Below, one piece after another: positions 21,622 to 32,718 of a stretch of 64,000 bases of DNA (position 1 is its first letter; each line of letters begins with the position of its first letter). The translations under genes and the position numbers were made by a program. A model generated the notes under the pieces. That model saw only the letters and a program-made list of their open reading frames with translations. It was not told the DNA's origin and did not search any database. The stretch comes from Teratosphaeria epicoccoides (taxonomy: Eukaryota; Ascomycota; Dothideomycetes; Mycosphaerellales; Teratosphaeriaceae), in assembly GCA_021401465.1 (NCBI GenBank), contig JADDMT010000008.1, forward strand, positions 124,001 through 188,000, in the 5' to 3' direction.

Positions 21622-24600
21622 TTAAGAATTCTGCTCTAGAACCCTCATCTTCCTACAAATCGACCTTCTTAAGCCCTGCTCACGCTTCCTCCGCTCTTCG
21701 AATTCACGAATAGCTTCTAGAGCGTTCTTGTAGTCTTCGGCCGGAACCTATTGTGTGTACTTAGGTAGGTATCCTTTCTACTTCACTAGATAGTACGTTG
21801 CGCCCTTACGCCGCATACTGTCCTTAATACCCTCGACTTCCTACTCTTCGTTCTCTTCTGCTACTAGCATTAGGTCCGCGGGCTCTTCGCCCTCGCGCTG
21901 TACCCATAGTTCAAGTAGAGATACGTAGAAGACGTCATGCACACGATACGACGATAGTAACGATAGCCAGTACGCCTGCGAGCCTATCGCGTCGCATATC
22001 CGGAAGGGTCCGACGAACCTTGGCGTCATCTTCTTGCTTAGAAGTTTCAGCTTAAGATTCTTCGTCGACAGTAACACCTTCGTACTAACTGCATACTACA
22101 TCGGTTTAGCATAGGCGTTATTATGTTTAATCTGGGATTCTGAGGCCTTTTTCTAGTGTTCTATTAGCACCGAATGTACCTTGCGCATACGCCGCGCTGA
22201 TTCCGCGGCAGCCGGCACCCTCTCCTTAGAAGACTTGTCCCGAGGCGGTTCTAGGTATATTTCCGGATTAAAGCCATAAAGAATCTGAAATGGCGACATG
22301 CGCATAGCAGCATGCACGCTGTTATTAACTGCAAATTCCGCCATAGGAATTGCGTTAGCCTAGGCATCCTAGTTCTTAGCGTAGTAGCACTAGAGGTACT
22401 ACTTAAGAGTCTAGTTTATACGTTTAGTCTGACTATTAGTCTGTAGATAGAATGCTGTACTTAGGCGGTGCTTAACACGCGCTTCAAACACAAATTCTTG
22501 CTAGTATTCACTAGTAAAGACAGAACCTCGATCTAATAGGATACTTCGGAGGACACTAAAGCGCTATATGACTTCGTCGCGAAGTAGCCGCGCAAGCTCG
22601 CCGCTTGTGCACCTTTTTGTACATAGGATGAAGACATTCATCTTCGAGTATCAGTCGACTACTACAAGGACAGCATTAACCACATCGCCCTTCTACTTTG
22701 CTAGCAGCAAATCAGTAATGAAATCTATGGTCAAGTCTTGCCATGGCCTCTCTGGCAGTAGGAGCGCCTAAGTATCGCCGTAGGGGCGATAGCGCCGAGA
22801 TTTGCTAATCTGGCACGTCTAGCAGGATTTGACATAGTTAGAGACATCCTGTTCTAGCGTAGGCTACTAGTATTTTTGTCCGAGAAGTGCGTTCGTCTTC
22901 TCTACGCCAAAATGGCCCGCGAGTTCATCGTCATGATGAATACAGAGGAGCTGCGAATAGAGTGCGCGGTTAGCGGGTACGTAGAGCCTATTGTCAAAGT
23001 ACTACAAGTCGCCTGACTTGGTCTAGTACTTCGGACTGCCTGCAGTGTCCTAGAGGGCTACACCCTTATTAATTAACTCCGGTTCTCGCTCTTGCAACCG
23101 CTAAATAAGTCTCGAGACTTCTTTAAAGGGTTCTTTAGACATTGCATGCTTACCGCATGTAAGCCGGTTAACTACCGCACGGATCGAGCTAGACATAGTC
23201 GCTATAACTGCCGGATAGGAGGGTTCGTCACTAGCGGAGGCTGTGAGGCCCCATTAGACCTGCAGTCGACCTACAAGAGGAGCTAACGACAGATCGCTGC
23301 CCTAAACTACAAGCTTTGTTTGCAGCGTAGGGAGAAGCTATTAGTTACCCTCTTCCCTAGTGTCGTAGTCCGGTCGTCGCGAAGGACCGTCAGCTAGATT
23401 CGTCTTTCCGGAACGATGCTAGATAACGAAGTCAAAGCTAGCGAGGAAAGTCGCCTACCTTGCTTGCCGACTACTTAGCTACTTCACGCCCATAAAGCCG
23501 CGAAGGTTGTTATAGTCGGTAAGCACCTTAATAGGGTGCGCCGCGCCTTCGAGGTAGTGTCAGTACTCCTTAAAGCTGTCAACAATAGCTAAAAGTTCTT
23601 AGTCGTAAGTCTCGTAGTTAAGCTTAGCGCCCTGCATCTTCCGTGACTAGAAGGCAATCAGGTACTATTGCGTACTGCCTTCGTGCGACTAGAGCTGCGA
23701 TATAATTGCGGCTATTGCGAATTTTGAAGCATCAGTCTCTATCTAGATCTTCGTAGCGGGGTCAAAGTGCCGAAGTATAGGCGTAGTTTGAAAAGCTGCT
23801 TTAAGTTCAGAGAAGGCCTTACTCTAAGCCTCCTCCTAAGGCACTTTCCCTGGCTTTTTTCCTCGAACCGCGCCCTTTGCGAGGGCTATGAGGGGAGCCA
23901 CGATCTTCGAGTAAGATTATATGAATCTGTAGTAGAAGTTAGTAAATCCTAGGAACACCTACACTTCTCGGAGGGTAGTTAGCCGCAGCTACTCCGCGAT
24001 TACGGACACCCTTTAGTCATCTATGATGACTCCTTCCGTAGAGACGATGTATCCGAGAAACTTAATCCTATCCGTCAGGAATGAGCACTTCTTTAGGTTC
24101 GCATAGAGAGCGAACTTGTAGAGCCGTTCGAGCACTATACTTAGATGCCGCATATGCTCCTCCTTCGAGTCAGAATAGACTAGTATATCGTCTAAATACA
24201 CTACGTAGCAGGTGTCAACGAGGCCGGCTAGGGCCCGGTTAATATACGCTTAGAACGTCGCTAGTGCGTTAGTTAAGCCGAACGGCATCACTGTATACTT
24301 AAAGTGTCTATACCGCGTTCGGAATGCAGTCTTCTACTTGTCGCCCTTTCGGATCGGTATCTAGTAGTAGGCGTCCTTCAAGTCGATAGACGAGAAGATG
24401 GCGGCGCGACTAAGGCGGTCAAGCGTCTCGCTAATAAGTAGTAGGGGGCAGCGGTTCTTCTAGGTTACCGCGTTAAGGCCCCTATAGTCAACGTATAGGC
24501 GGAGCGTGTTATCCTTCTTTAGGACGAACATAACTAACGCTCTAGCCTCGCTGTCGCTTCGTCGGATCCACGCGTTCCTTTGCGCCTTGTAGAGGTAGTC

Positions 24601-26586
24601 TCAAAGTGTTTCGAGCTACGATTCCGACATAGGGTACAGAGGTCAATGCGGAGGATTATAACCCTCCTTAAGGTTAATCGCATGTTCCGCGTCTAGGGCC
24701 TAGGCATAGGCCGCAGCCTCTGCGTCGAAAATATCGGCGTATTCCTCTAACTCAGGCAGAAGGGTAACGTTTTCCTTGACGTTCTATATGCGGACTGCAT
24801 ACACGCATTAGACCTTCTTCATGTCCTTGTAGAAGCTGTGTACGTCACGCATCCGCACTGTAGGAACTTCGCCTATAGAGCTATAGAACTAGTTATTAGT
24901 AGCTCTATTAACAACGACTCCCTGCTTGTAGCGCTAAGGGCGGCCGAGCAGGAGCTCCTTATCAGGAACGTCTTCGGCGTAGAAGACTTCGTTAGTCTCG
25001 CGCACTTCTCCCGAGGAGTCCGCGAGTTAGAGGCGCACGTTATACGCGCCTCGAGCCGCTGCGCCTTCGCCCTGAAAAGACTTCATAGTAGGCAGCAGGG
25101 CTCCTGGGATTAGCTTTAAACCGAGCCGTACGATTACCCTCTAGGGTATCACGTTAACCTCCGCAAGGTCATCTAACATACAGTCTACTAGCTCGAGCGA
25201 GCCATTAACTCGGACCGCGCCGGATAGGCGCCAGGCAGGCCACGAGTCTACACTATCGGTGACAGACAGCTTAGATACCCGCGGTAGCTATTCGGTTGTC
25301 TCGGGCTTGTCCTTCTTTTGCCTCCCCTCTAGGGAGGTTTCGGACACCTTGCTTACCTTCTTCCTATCGCTTCGTTTAGGACAGCAAGCCGCCTAGTAGT
25401 CCCTCGCTCCACAGATGTGGCAGTTACTCGGAGGCTTCTCGCTACTGTCTTTTAGCTTAGAGGGCTTGCTCCTCCGGAATGAACTACCGCGTTAGACGTG
25501 ACCCCTAGGGCGCTTGTAATAGCGGCCCTTCGGTAGGTCCTCAGGGCTTAGACGCTTATTGTCCTTACTGCCCGATTTTCCATTTCGCTTTAAGGTGATT
25601 TCTATACGTGTCGCAAGGGACACGAGGTCTTGCCAAGTTGTCGGAAGTTCATGAAAAGTCATGATTATGTTCTGAAGATCGTCATTAAGTTTGACGAGCA
25701 AGTGCCGCACGCGTTACGTCTTAGTATAGGGTAGCATCTGTCTCTCGAGCGTGGCGAGATAGGTAGCGAAGCTAGAGGTTGTTTGTCCCTTCCCCTGCTT
25801 AGCCTTCTCGTACTCGACAGACACGGTAAGGGCGCGATTCCCTGGATCCTCGACCTAGTCGACATAGAACTAGCGAAAGTCCGCCTACATATACGTTCTG
25901 TCGTAGACCCGCATAAGGTCATACCGCTCATGCTAATTGTTACGAGGTTCCTTATCCTCTTCAAGCCACATCACACTAAAGGCGACTCGTTCGCCCTCCG
26001 TGGAATATCCGCGTAGGTTAAGCATGAAAACTGCCTCACACGCCTGCAAGAAAGTTCGAGCCTCCTTTAAGGTGTCTCCCTTAAACGGCTTCAGGTTACG
26101 TGCGTTACGACTACCTCCTAGTTAGCCTACTATGGCCCCGAATTTAGGCACCAAGTTCGCGGGCACACGCGGAGGGTCTGCGCCTCCCGATAAGTTGTCT
26201 TCGCGGGTCCCTGGCGTGAAATCTCGCTAGATTTCTTCGTCCGCTAGTTCGTTAGTACTACTTATAGCGACGTCTTCGTCGTCCTCGCCGTTGTCGCTAC
26301 TAGGAGCGGTGCGGCTCTAGCTCTAGTTCGCAAGGCGGTTCGCGACCTAATCGACAATCATGGCTACGAGGGCTAGGTCGATAGTCGGGGTTAGCTGCGG
26401 TCCCTGTGCAGGGGGTCTATTGCCTAGTCTGCCGCGTAATTGTCCTCTAGCAGAACCGTCGCTCGATGCAGTGTCGCTCGCAGCGGTTACTTCTGCGGGC
26501 TAGTTACTCGGGCTAGCTTCGCCATTGCGGGCGCTCGGGATGGCGCTCGCTACGCGTTAGTTGCGAGTTCGTAGTGCTCTAGACAT
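21622..26586 (-). pseudogene. gag-pol polyprotein gene of family A, single frame (1654 codons)
   Basis: ATG at 26586, 50 bp inside the 5' LTR, to TAA at 21622, with no net frameshift. Gag (about 26586-25200) includes the region near 25700 reading QNIIMTFHELPTTW. The zinc knuckle at 25381-25422 starts CHICGARD, and its His now reads Tyr. The protease site at about 25150 reads MLDDLAEVNVI. RT has YLDDILVYSDS at 24198-24160, then KFLGYIVSTEG. RNase H spans about 23790-23480. The integrase has a zinc domain near 22860-22960, core ITDLL- and VFTSE-type blocks, and VNNSVHAAM near 22320. The chromodomain has VLVK- and KGYLP-type residues at about 21810-21700. A single gag-pol frame is also known in Tf1. 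Inactive through RIP stops. Confidence 0.9.
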
Positions 26587-26620
26587 ATCGTAGTATTCTC
26601 TACTAGACTGCAAAGCAGGG

Positions 26621-26635
26621 GGGAGAAAGCAGAAC
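26621..26635 (-). promoter_or_regulatory. Putative primer-binding site, self-priming type
   Basis: On the element strand the 5' LTR is followed by GTT and then CTGCTTTCT. The LTR itself contains the exact complement AGAAAGCAG about 33 nt downstream of a TTATAAG box, where the transcript should start (37913-37921 in the plus-strand copy). I found no match to a tRNA 3' end. It is conserved at 38321-38329 in the old copy. Confidence 0.45.
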
Positions 26636-26995
26636 TAATATAGATGTATGTGCTATATGATATAGAAATATCTCGCAGTGTAGCAGAGTAATCCGACCTT
26701 TTAGTAGGTACAAGACAGCGCTACTTTCTGCTTATTGCAGAGGTGGCGCTAAGGGTGCTTATAACCCCCGACGCTCCTTAATTAGGGAAAGCATGTCCGA
26801 GCCTAACCCCGTAGGGGTACCGTAGGGTCAGCGACGTAAGGGCGTCCTACGTCGACAACTAATCCTACTCGGACGACATACAAGCCAACGTATGTACGAA
26901 GGACCCCCTTGCCATATGTGGCAGGGTCACTGCATGCTAAGGGCGGCCATTAGAACCTATGCGGTTTAGATGGTCCCCTAGTATCAACCGTATTA
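26636..26995 (-). repeat. 5' LTR of young family A (360 bp)
   Basis: Partner of 18827-19186, differing at 15 positions, all transitions. A TTATAA element lies about two thirds into the LTR on the element strand. Followed by the right GCAAG duplication (26996-27000). Confidence 0.9.
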
Positions 26996-27000
26996 GCAAG

Positions 27001-27449
27001 AGAGCTTGTTCCTTAGCCTCCTCCTCCCTGATCTTGCGCTCCTCGAGAGCGCGACTATCTTCGACCTCCTAGTCGACTACGTCTAACTGTTTTCGAAGAC
27101 GCATCTCCTTTGTATGCGCCTCTAGCATCTTCTGCGAAGCCTCGGCTAGGACTGCCTTCGCACAATCGAGATTAGCAATTAGTCTTTTCCGCTAATCGCC
27201 TAACTTCTTCTATTCGACCTCTGTTACCTTCGCGTTATAACTCCGACAGTTGCTAAAGTGACATTACGAACATTTCCCTAAGGAAATGTGTACCTGACAA
27301 ACGAGCTTTAACTCTTGACACTAAGTGTAGGACTTCATGCTATCCTAGCCCTAACGATAGATTCGATTCGCGCGGCGTTTGCGTTTCTGCGTTAAAGGGG
27401 CGTTAGTGTCTAGGATGACACAAGGCAGTAATGTAGAAAGAGAAGACAT
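27001..27449 (-). pseudogene. Antisense accessory gene of family B, 5' part (best-preserved cysteine cluster)
   Basis: ATG at 27449 opens MSSLSTLLPCVILDTN, then a basic QKRKRR stretch. The cysteine cluster at about residues 48-78 spells C-X2-C-X6-C-X8-C-X2-C-X4-C when the B copies are compared; Zn2Cys6 fungal clusters use C-X2-C-X6-C with a similar second half. A coiled coil of about 80 residues follows (KRLIANLDRAK, EAHTKEMRLRKQL). The 3' LTR starts 81 bp upstream of the ATG, so the LTR or this leader must hold any promoter. The A insertion at 27000 separates it from the 3' part at 18826. Confidence 0.75.
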
Positions 27450-27530
27450 CACGGCATAAAAAAGAAATGACAAGAGAAACCCCGCACTAATAAGGTAGCT
27501 TAGGGACGAGCTAGGCTAAGAGGGGGATAG
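27450..27530. other. Family B polypurine tract and accessory leader
   Basis: Ends with CTAAGAGGGGGATAG directly before the 3' LTR, the likely plus-strand primer. The same tract precedes the LTRs at 5894 and 47674. Confidence 0.6.
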
Positions 27531-27971
27531 TGTCATAAGTGTTAGGAGTACTACAGGTCTTAGGATCATGAGGGTCCTAAGTGCTATGAGTCATAGGCAT
27601 AGTTATAGGAGAAAGGATCTGTCACGTGAGGATAGATCCCTAGATCTGTAGGGTTAGTCTACAGATCTATAGGCCTATAATAAAGAAGGGATCTATTATG
27701 GGATAACAGACCCTTAGATCTATAGGGTTAGTCTACAGATCTATAGACATAGATCTGTCGGGTCTGTCGACAGATCTAACAGAGCTGCTCTATCTCTCTA
27801 GTATATAGGGATGGCTTCAGGACAGGTAGTTAGGAGCTTCGTGCTTAATTTAATTCCCTTTCCCTAGGGGATAGTTAGTTACAAGGTTAACTGCAATTGT
27901 CGATATTCTTTACAGCTCTGCGAGTCTAACACCTAGTTACCTTCCTGCTATTAGCACCTACCCTTATGACA
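27531..27971 (+). repeat. 3' LTR, family B subtype 1 (441 bp)
   Basis: Partner of 12876-13316 with equal length. The right TGGCG duplication follows at 27972-27976. It keeps TCGA where older copies have TTAA, showing C-to-T and G-to-A change at the same site. Confidence 0.88.
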
Positions 27972-27976
27972 TGGCG

Positions 27977-28038
27977 TTACTACTCCTATTACTCATGGTT
28001 GCTTCGGGGTGTTTAGTAGACCCCGTGTAGGTAGGTAG
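27977..28038 (+). pseudogene. Accessory gene of old family A, last codons
   Basis: Continues the frame cut at 12875 by the B insertion and ends with TAG 28036-28038, as in the young copy (a GVFSRPRAGR-like end). Confidence 0.7.
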
Positions 28039-28255
28039 TCCCTAGCGGACTATAACAAGAAAGACTCTTCTGCTTCGGGTTTAGTTAGGAAGCCCTTAAC
28101 TAGTAGTTACTAAGCATTAGCTATGAAGCTAATCCGAGCATGTCTCTTGTTCTCCTTAGGTTTTTTTTCTAGGTGTGCCTTTAGGCATCAATAATGTATA
28201 AGTAGGGCGTTTGCTTCTTGTTATTACTTCGCGTGTTATACGCTACATGCACGTG

Positions 28256-31200
28256 TTAAGAATTCTGCTCCGAAACTCTTATCTTCCTATGAATCGACCT
28301 TCTTAAGCCCTGCTTACGCCTCCTCCGCTCTTCGAATTCACGAATAGCTTCTAGAGCGTTCTTGTAGTCCTTAGCTAGAACCTATTGTATGTACTTAGGT
28401 AGGTATCCTTTCTACTTTACTAGATAGTACGTTACACCTTTACGCCGCATACTGTCCTTAATACCCTTAACTTCCTACTCTTTGTTCTCTTCTGCTACTA
28501 GTATTAGGTCTGCAGGCTCTTCGCCCTCGCGCTATACCTATAGTTCGAGTAGAGATACGTAGAAGACGTCATGCACATAATACGACGATAGTAACAATAG
28601 CTAGTACGCCTACGAGCCTATTACGTCGCGTATCTAGAAGGGTCTGACGAACCTTGGCGTCATCTTCTTACTTGGAAGTTTTAGCTTGAGATTCTTCGTT
28701 AATAGTAACACCTTTGTACTAACCGCGTACTACATCGGTTTAGCACAGGCGTTATTATGTTTAATCTGGGATTCTAAGGCCTTTTTCTAGTGTTCTATTA
28801 GCACCGAATGTACCTCCTGCATACGCCGCGCTAATTCCGCGGCGGCTAGCACCCTCTCCTTAGAAGACTTGTCCTAAGGCGGTTCTAGGTGTATTTCTAG
28901 ATTAAAGCCATAAAGAATCTGAAATAGCGACATGCGTATAGTAGCATGCACGCTGTTATTAACTGCAAATTCCGCTATAGGAATTATGTTAGCCTAGGCA
29001 TCCTAGTTCTTAGCGTACTAGCACCGAAGGTACTACTTAAGAGTCTAGTTCATACGTTTAGTCTGACTATTAGTCTGTAGATAGAATGCTGTACTTAGGT
29101 AATGCTTAACACGTGCCTTAAACACAAATTCTTGCTAGTATTTACTAGTAAAGACAGAACCTCGATCTAATAGGATACTTCGGGAGACACTAAAGCGTCA
29201 TATGACTTCGTCGCGAAGTAGTCGCGCAAGCTTGCTACTTGTGCACTTTTTCGTACATAGGATAAAGACATTCATCTTCGAGTATTAGTTGACTACTACA
29301 AGGACAGTATTAACTACATTGCCTCTCTACCTTGCTAGCAGCAAATTAGTAATGAAATCCATGGTCAAGTCTTGCTATAGTCTCTCTAGTAGTAGGAGCG
29401 CCTAAGCATCGCCATAGGGGCGATAGCGCCGAGATTTGCTAATCTAGCATGTCTAGCAGGATTTGACATAGTCAGAGACATCCTGTTCTAGCGTTAGCTA
29501 CTAGTATTTGCGTATGAGAAGCGCGTTCGTCTTCTCTGCGCTAAAATGGCCTGCAAGTTCATTGTCATGATAAATATAGAGGAGCTACAAACAGAGTACG
29601 TAGTTAGCGGGTACGTAGAGCCTATTGTCAAAGTACTATAAGTCGCCTGACTTAGTCTAGTACTTCGGACTACCTGCAGTGTCCTAGAGGGCTATACCCT
29701 TACTAATTAACTCTAGTTCTCGCTCTTGTAACTGCTAAATAAGTCTCAAGACTTCTTTAAAGGGTTCTTTAGACATTACATGCTTACTACATGTAAGCTA
29801 GTTAACTACCGCACGGATCGAGCTAGACACGGTCGCTATAACCGCCAGGTAGGAGGGTTCGTCGCTAGCGGAGGCCGTGAGGCCCTATTAGACCTGTAGT
29901 CGACCTACAAGAGGAGCTAACGACAGGTCACTACCCTAAACTACAAGCTTCGTTTGTAGCGTAGGGAGGAGCTATTAGTTACCCTGCTCCCTAGTGTCGT
30001 AGTCTAGTTGTCGCGAAGGACTGTTAGCTAGGTTCGTCTTTCCGGAATGATGCTAGATGACGAAGTTAAAGCTAGCGAGGAAAGTCGCCTACCTTGCTTG
30101 CTAACTACTTAGCTGTTTTACGCCTATGAAGCCGCGAAGGTTATTATAGTTAGTAAGTACCTTAATAGGGTGCGCTGCGCCTTCGAGGTAGTGTTAGTAC
30201 TCCTTGAAGCCGTTAACAATAGCCAAAAGCTCTTAGTCGTAAGTCTCGTAGTTAAGTTTAGCGCCCTATATCTTCCGTGACTAGAAGGCAATTAGGTACT
30301 ATCGCGTACTACCTTCGTGCGACTAGAGCTGCGATATAATTGCGGCTATTGCGAATTTTGAAGCATTAGTCTCTATTCGGATCTTCGTAGTAGGGTTAAA
30401 GTACTAAAGTATAGGCGTAGTTCGAAAAGCTGCTTTAAGTTTAGAGAAAGCTTTACTCTAAGCCTCCTCCTAAGGTACTATCCCTAGCTTTTTTCCTTGA
30501 ATCGCGCCCTTTGCGAGGGCTGTAAGGGGAGCCACGATCTTCGAGTAGGATCGTATAAATCTACGATAGAAGTTAGTAAATCCTAGGAACACCTGTACTT
30601 CTTGGAGAGTAGTTAGCTATAGCGACTCTGCGATTACAGACACCCTTTAGTCATCTATGATGACTCCTTCTGTGAAGACAATGTATCCAAGAAACTTAAT
30701 CCTATCTGTCAGGAATAAGCACTTCTTTAGGTTCGTATATAGAGCGAACTTGCGGAGCTATTCGAGTACTATCCTTAGATGCCGAATATGCTCCTCCTTC
30801 GAGTCGGAGTAGACTAGTATATCGTCTAAATATACTACGTAGCAGGTGTTAACGAGGCCGGCTAGGGCCTAGTTAATATACGCTTAGAACGTCGCTAGTG
30901 CATTAGTCAAGCTAAATAGCATCACTGTATACTCGAAGTGTCTATACTACGTTTAGAACGTAGTCTTCTACTTGTTGCCCTTTCGGATTAGTATCTAGTA
31001 GTAGGCGTCCTTCAAGTTAATAGACGAGAAGATAGCAGCGCGACTAAGGCGGTCAAGCGTCTCGCTAATAAGTAGTAGGGGGCAGCAGTTCTTCTAAGTT
31101 ACTACGTTAAGGCCCCTATAGTTAACATATAGGCAGAGCGTATTGTCCTTCTTTAGGACGAACATAACTAGCGCTCTAGCCTCGCTGTTGCTTCGTCGGA

Positions 31201-32716
31201 TCTACGCGTTTCTTTGCGCCTTGTAGAGATAGTCTCGAAGTGTTTTGAGCTACGATTCCGATATAGGGCATAGAGGCTAATGCGGAGGATTATAACCCTC
31301 CTTAAGGTTAATCGCATGTTCTGCGTCTAGGGCCCGGGCATAGGCCGCAGCCTCTACGTCGAAAATATCGGCGTATTCCTCTAACTTAGGCAGAAGGGTA
31401 ACGTCTTCCTTGATATTCTGTATGTAGACCGCATACATATATTAGACCTTCTTTATGTCCTTGTAGAAGCTATGTACGTCACGTATCCTTACTGCAGGAA
31501 CTTCGCCTATAGAGCTATAGAACTAATTGTCAGTAGCTCTATTAACAACGACTCCCTGCTTGTAGCGCTAAGGGCGGCCGAGTAGGAGCTCCTTATTAGG
31601 AACGTCTTTAGCGTAGAAGACTTTGTTAGTCTCGCGTACTTCTCCCGAGGAGTCTGCGAGTTAGAGGCGCACGTTATACGCGCCTCGAGCCGCTACACCT
31701 TCGCCCTAAAAGGACTTCATAGTAGGCAGTAGGGCTCCTAGGATCGGCTTTAAACTAAGCCGTACGATTACCCGCTAGGGTATCACGTTAACCTCCGTAA
31801 GGTCATCTAGCATATAGTCTACTAGCTTAAGCGAGCTATTAACTCGGACCGTACCAGATAGGCGCTAGGTAGGCCACGAGTCTACACTATTAGTAACAGA
31901 CAGCTTAGATACCCGTAGTAGCTATTCAGTTGTCTTAGGCTTGTCCTTCTTTCGCCTCCCCTCTAGGGAGGTTTCAGACACCTTGCTTACCTTTTTCCCA
32001 TTACTTCGTTTAGGATAGTAAGCCGCCTAGTAGTCCCTCGCTCTACAGATGTAGTAGCTACTCGGAGGCTTCTCGCTACTATCTTTAGGCTTAGAGGGCT
32101 TGCTCCTCTAGAATGAACTACTACGTTAGACGTGACCCTTAGGGCACTTGTAATAGCGGCCCTTTAGTAGGTCCTCGGGGCTTAGACACTTATTATCCTT
32201 GCTGCCCGATTTTCTATTTCGCTTCAAGGTAATCTCTATACGTGTCGCAAGGGACACAAGGTCTTGCCGAGTTGTCAGAAGTTCATAAAAAGTCATGATT
32301 ATGTTCTGAAGATTGTTATTAAGTTTGACAAGTAGGTACCGCATGCGTTACGTCTTAGTATATAGTAGCATCTGTCCCTCGAGCGTAGCGAGGTAGGTAG
32401 CGAAGCTAGAGGTAGTTTGTCCCTTCCCCTACTTAGCCTTCTTATACTCGACAGACATAGTAAGGGCGCGGTTCCCTAGATCCTCGACCTAGTTGACATA
32501 GAACTAGCGAAAGTCCGCCTATGTATACGTTCTGTCATAGACCTGCATAAGGTCATACTACTCATGCTAATTATTACGAGGTTCTTTATCCTCTTCGAGC
32601 TACATCACACTAAAGGCGACTTGTTCGCCCTCTGTAGAATATCTGCGTAGGTTAAGCACGAAAACTACCTTACATGCCTGTAAGAAAGTTCGAGCCTCCT
32701 TTAAGGTGTCTCCCTT
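28256..32716 (-). pseudogene. gag-pol of old family A, main part
   Basis: Still one frame from the inverted-A junction at 32716 to the TAA at 28256-28258. It covers the C-terminal half of gag (QNIIMTFYELL near 32300), the zinc knuckle region near 32040, protease, RT, RNase H, integrase and chromodomain, each aligning with the young copy. It is more heavily RIP-mutated than the young copy. The gag start continues at 38007-38283. Confidence 0.85.
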
Positions 32717-32718
32717 AG

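Larger units (their letters stand above)
18827..26995 (-). mobile_element. Young, complete family A retrotransposon (8169 bp)
   Basis: Flanked by 360-bp LTRs and a 5-bp duplication. On the minus strand: 5' LTR (26636-26995), primer-binding region, single-frame gag-pol (26586-21622), then an accessory gene on the opposite strand (19985-21406), its upstream region and the 3' LTR. I count 15 mismatches between the two LTRs, all transitions. It carries RIP stops but is the best-preserved A copy and the youngest layer of the nest. Confidence 0.92.
12876..27971 (+). mobile_element. Family B retrotransposon (subtype 1), complete but split by a nested A
   Basis: Two 441-bp LTRs, gag, pol, antisense accessory gene and polypurine tract. 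Without the A insertion (18827-26995 plus one 5-bp duplication) it is 6922 bp. The 5-bp duplication TGGCG flanks it. It is the only B copy with both LTRs from the same subtype and matching flanks. Confidence 0.9.

Noticed and set aside
22568..23286. Plus-strand ORFs of 67 and 64 codons
   Set aside because: Shadows of the A integrase region on the minus strand.
24013..24201. Possible standalone gene starting at YLDDILVY
   Set aside because: It is the RT active-site part of the A gag-pol frame, opened artificially between RIP stops.
25783..26125. Two plus-strand ORFs of 62 and 77 codons
   Set aside because: Antisense shadows of A gag, which keeps one long frame through the region.
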